Below are positions 63,601 through 64,000 of a stretch of DNA of 64,000 nucleotides, in pieces. Source of the DNA: Pseudomonadota bacterium (lineage in GTDB: Bacteria; Myxococcota_A; UBA9042; GCA-2863065); assembly GCA_005776585.1 (NCBI GenBank), contig SXOX01000162.1:25587-89586 (forward strand), written 5' to 3'. Below the pieces are notes generated by a model that worked only from the letters and a program-made list of their open reading frames with translations, was not told the DNA's origin and did no database searches. Positions within the stretch are counted from its first letter, which is position 1. Each line of letters starts with the position of its first letter. The translations under genes were made by a program, and so were the position numbers.

Positions 63601-64000
63601 GTCGTCTCCCTTCGAATCCAGCACAGTTCACGTGCCGCGAACGTCAACGGTCAGCCGAACAATCGTGGTCGGTGGGGCAAATTTGGCCCAACGGCGAGGT
63701 TACGCCGGGGGCGGAGGAGACGTCAACCCGAGACTCGAACGATTGTTCAGAACATGACAGATGTCGACTACATGCGCTGTGCGTCTATTTCGCAAGAGGA
63801 CACCGAGCAGGACTCCGGTAAGGATGGCCGGTATGCCGAGGCCGAAGCCGAGCCCCATTCCTAGCCCGCATTATGCATGAATGGCGCGATGTCAACGCCG
63901 CGAACGCACGGCTGAGCCGTCGCGGCGCGAAGCGCCGGGATTCACCGACTGAGACGTACTGGTGGTACGGCGAAGGAGGTGAACGACGGCGCAAGCCTGC
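63601..64000. other. Upstream region of the kinase gene; no convincing gene
   Basis: About 400 nt with no well-supported ORF. It holds a 9-bp inverted repeat, GAACAATCG at 63657-63665 and CGATTGTTC at 63740-63748, within two copies of a longer, partly conserved motif beginning ACGTCAAC (63641 and 63720). These are reasonable promoter or operator candidates for the divergent or kinase transcript. A 52-codon minus-strand ORF (63700-63858, a hydrophobic start then a Pro-rich end) is too weak to call. Beyond 63860 nothing is recognised. Confidence 0.4.

Noticed and set aside
63700..63858. Small membrane protein gene (52 codons, minus strand)
   Set aside because: A hydrophobic start is present, but there is no ribosome site at proper spacing, no recognisable family, and it ends in a Pro-rich run typical of noncoding GC-rich DNA.

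Overview
The window is high-GC DNA packed with secreted proteins and lipoproteins, and looks chromosomal. It most resembles a Myxococcota (deltaproteobacterial-type) genome. The signs are MopE-type Cys/Asp repeats (CDGxDNDCDGxxDE), C-terminal anchors of the MYXO-CTERM kind (Cys, one hydrophobic helix, Arg cluster), dozens of lipoboxes followed by Asp/Pro/Thr-rich linkers, a Ser/Thr kinase fused to an AAA ATPase, and a DUF1501 plus DUF1549/1553-like pair. Every intact gene ends in TGA or TAG. No tRNA, rRNA, CRISPR array or transposase was seen. The organism assignment is inference from gene content.

Layout. 0-8.4 kb: the end of a membrane protein, a haem-motif protein, two Cys-rich lipoproteins, the DUF1501/DUF1549-like pair, and a papain-like-fold candidate with an inserted coiled coil. 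8.6-11.7 kb: a beta-helix/MopE/Ig surface protein broken by two in-frame TAA codons. 11.9-17.6 kb: a lipoprotein, a CHAP-domain Cys-rich anchored protein and an HTTM protein, then an opposing three-gene operon (Pro-rich lipoprotein, ferritin-like di-iron protein, membrane protein). 18.0-26.4 kb: a tightly coupled seven-gene operon for an envelope redox system (HzsA-like multihaem lipoprotein, small haem lipoprotein, beta-propeller/MauG-like dihaem lipoprotein, DUF4266, DUF3570, lipoprotein, TlpA-like thioredoxin). 26.4-33.4 kb: a large ASH/Ig lipoprotein, a scar joining a 5'-truncated von Willebrand-type gene to a 5'-truncated PIN toxin whose antitoxin survives, then a YceI/LysR operon. 33.5-41.3 kb: a collagen-like protein with its lipoprotein partner, a dipeptidase-like lipoprotein and an anchored DNRLRE/MopE protein. 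41.4-42.0 kb: a four-helix-bundle (S23/IVS-protein) gene between long inverted repeats. 42.1-44.5 kb: a prolyl-oligopeptidase-like esterase lipoprotein. 44.5-53.4 kb: an unfamiliar co-directional cluster of small beta-rich paralogues, signal-less pectate-lyase-3-like beta-helix proteins and interleaved lipoproteins. 53.4-63.6 kb: a small unknown protein, a CHAD protein, a BrnA antitoxin with a 5'-truncated BrnT, a hemerythrin-like protein, a very large alpha/beta-hydrolase lipoprotein and the kinase-ATPase.

How the genes work together. The strongest functional unit is the redox operon: start/stop overlaps couple most of its genes, and it joins several c-type haem sites with a thioredoxin and a predicted outer-membrane barrel. 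The 44.5-53.4 kb cluster repeats a pattern of one beta-helix protein followed by one lipoprotein, and is the best candidate for an undescribed surface or tail-spike-like system. The IR-flanked S23 gene is the best candidate for a small undescribed mobile or RNA-level element. Two toxin-antitoxin loci have each lost the toxin 5' end and kept the antitoxin.
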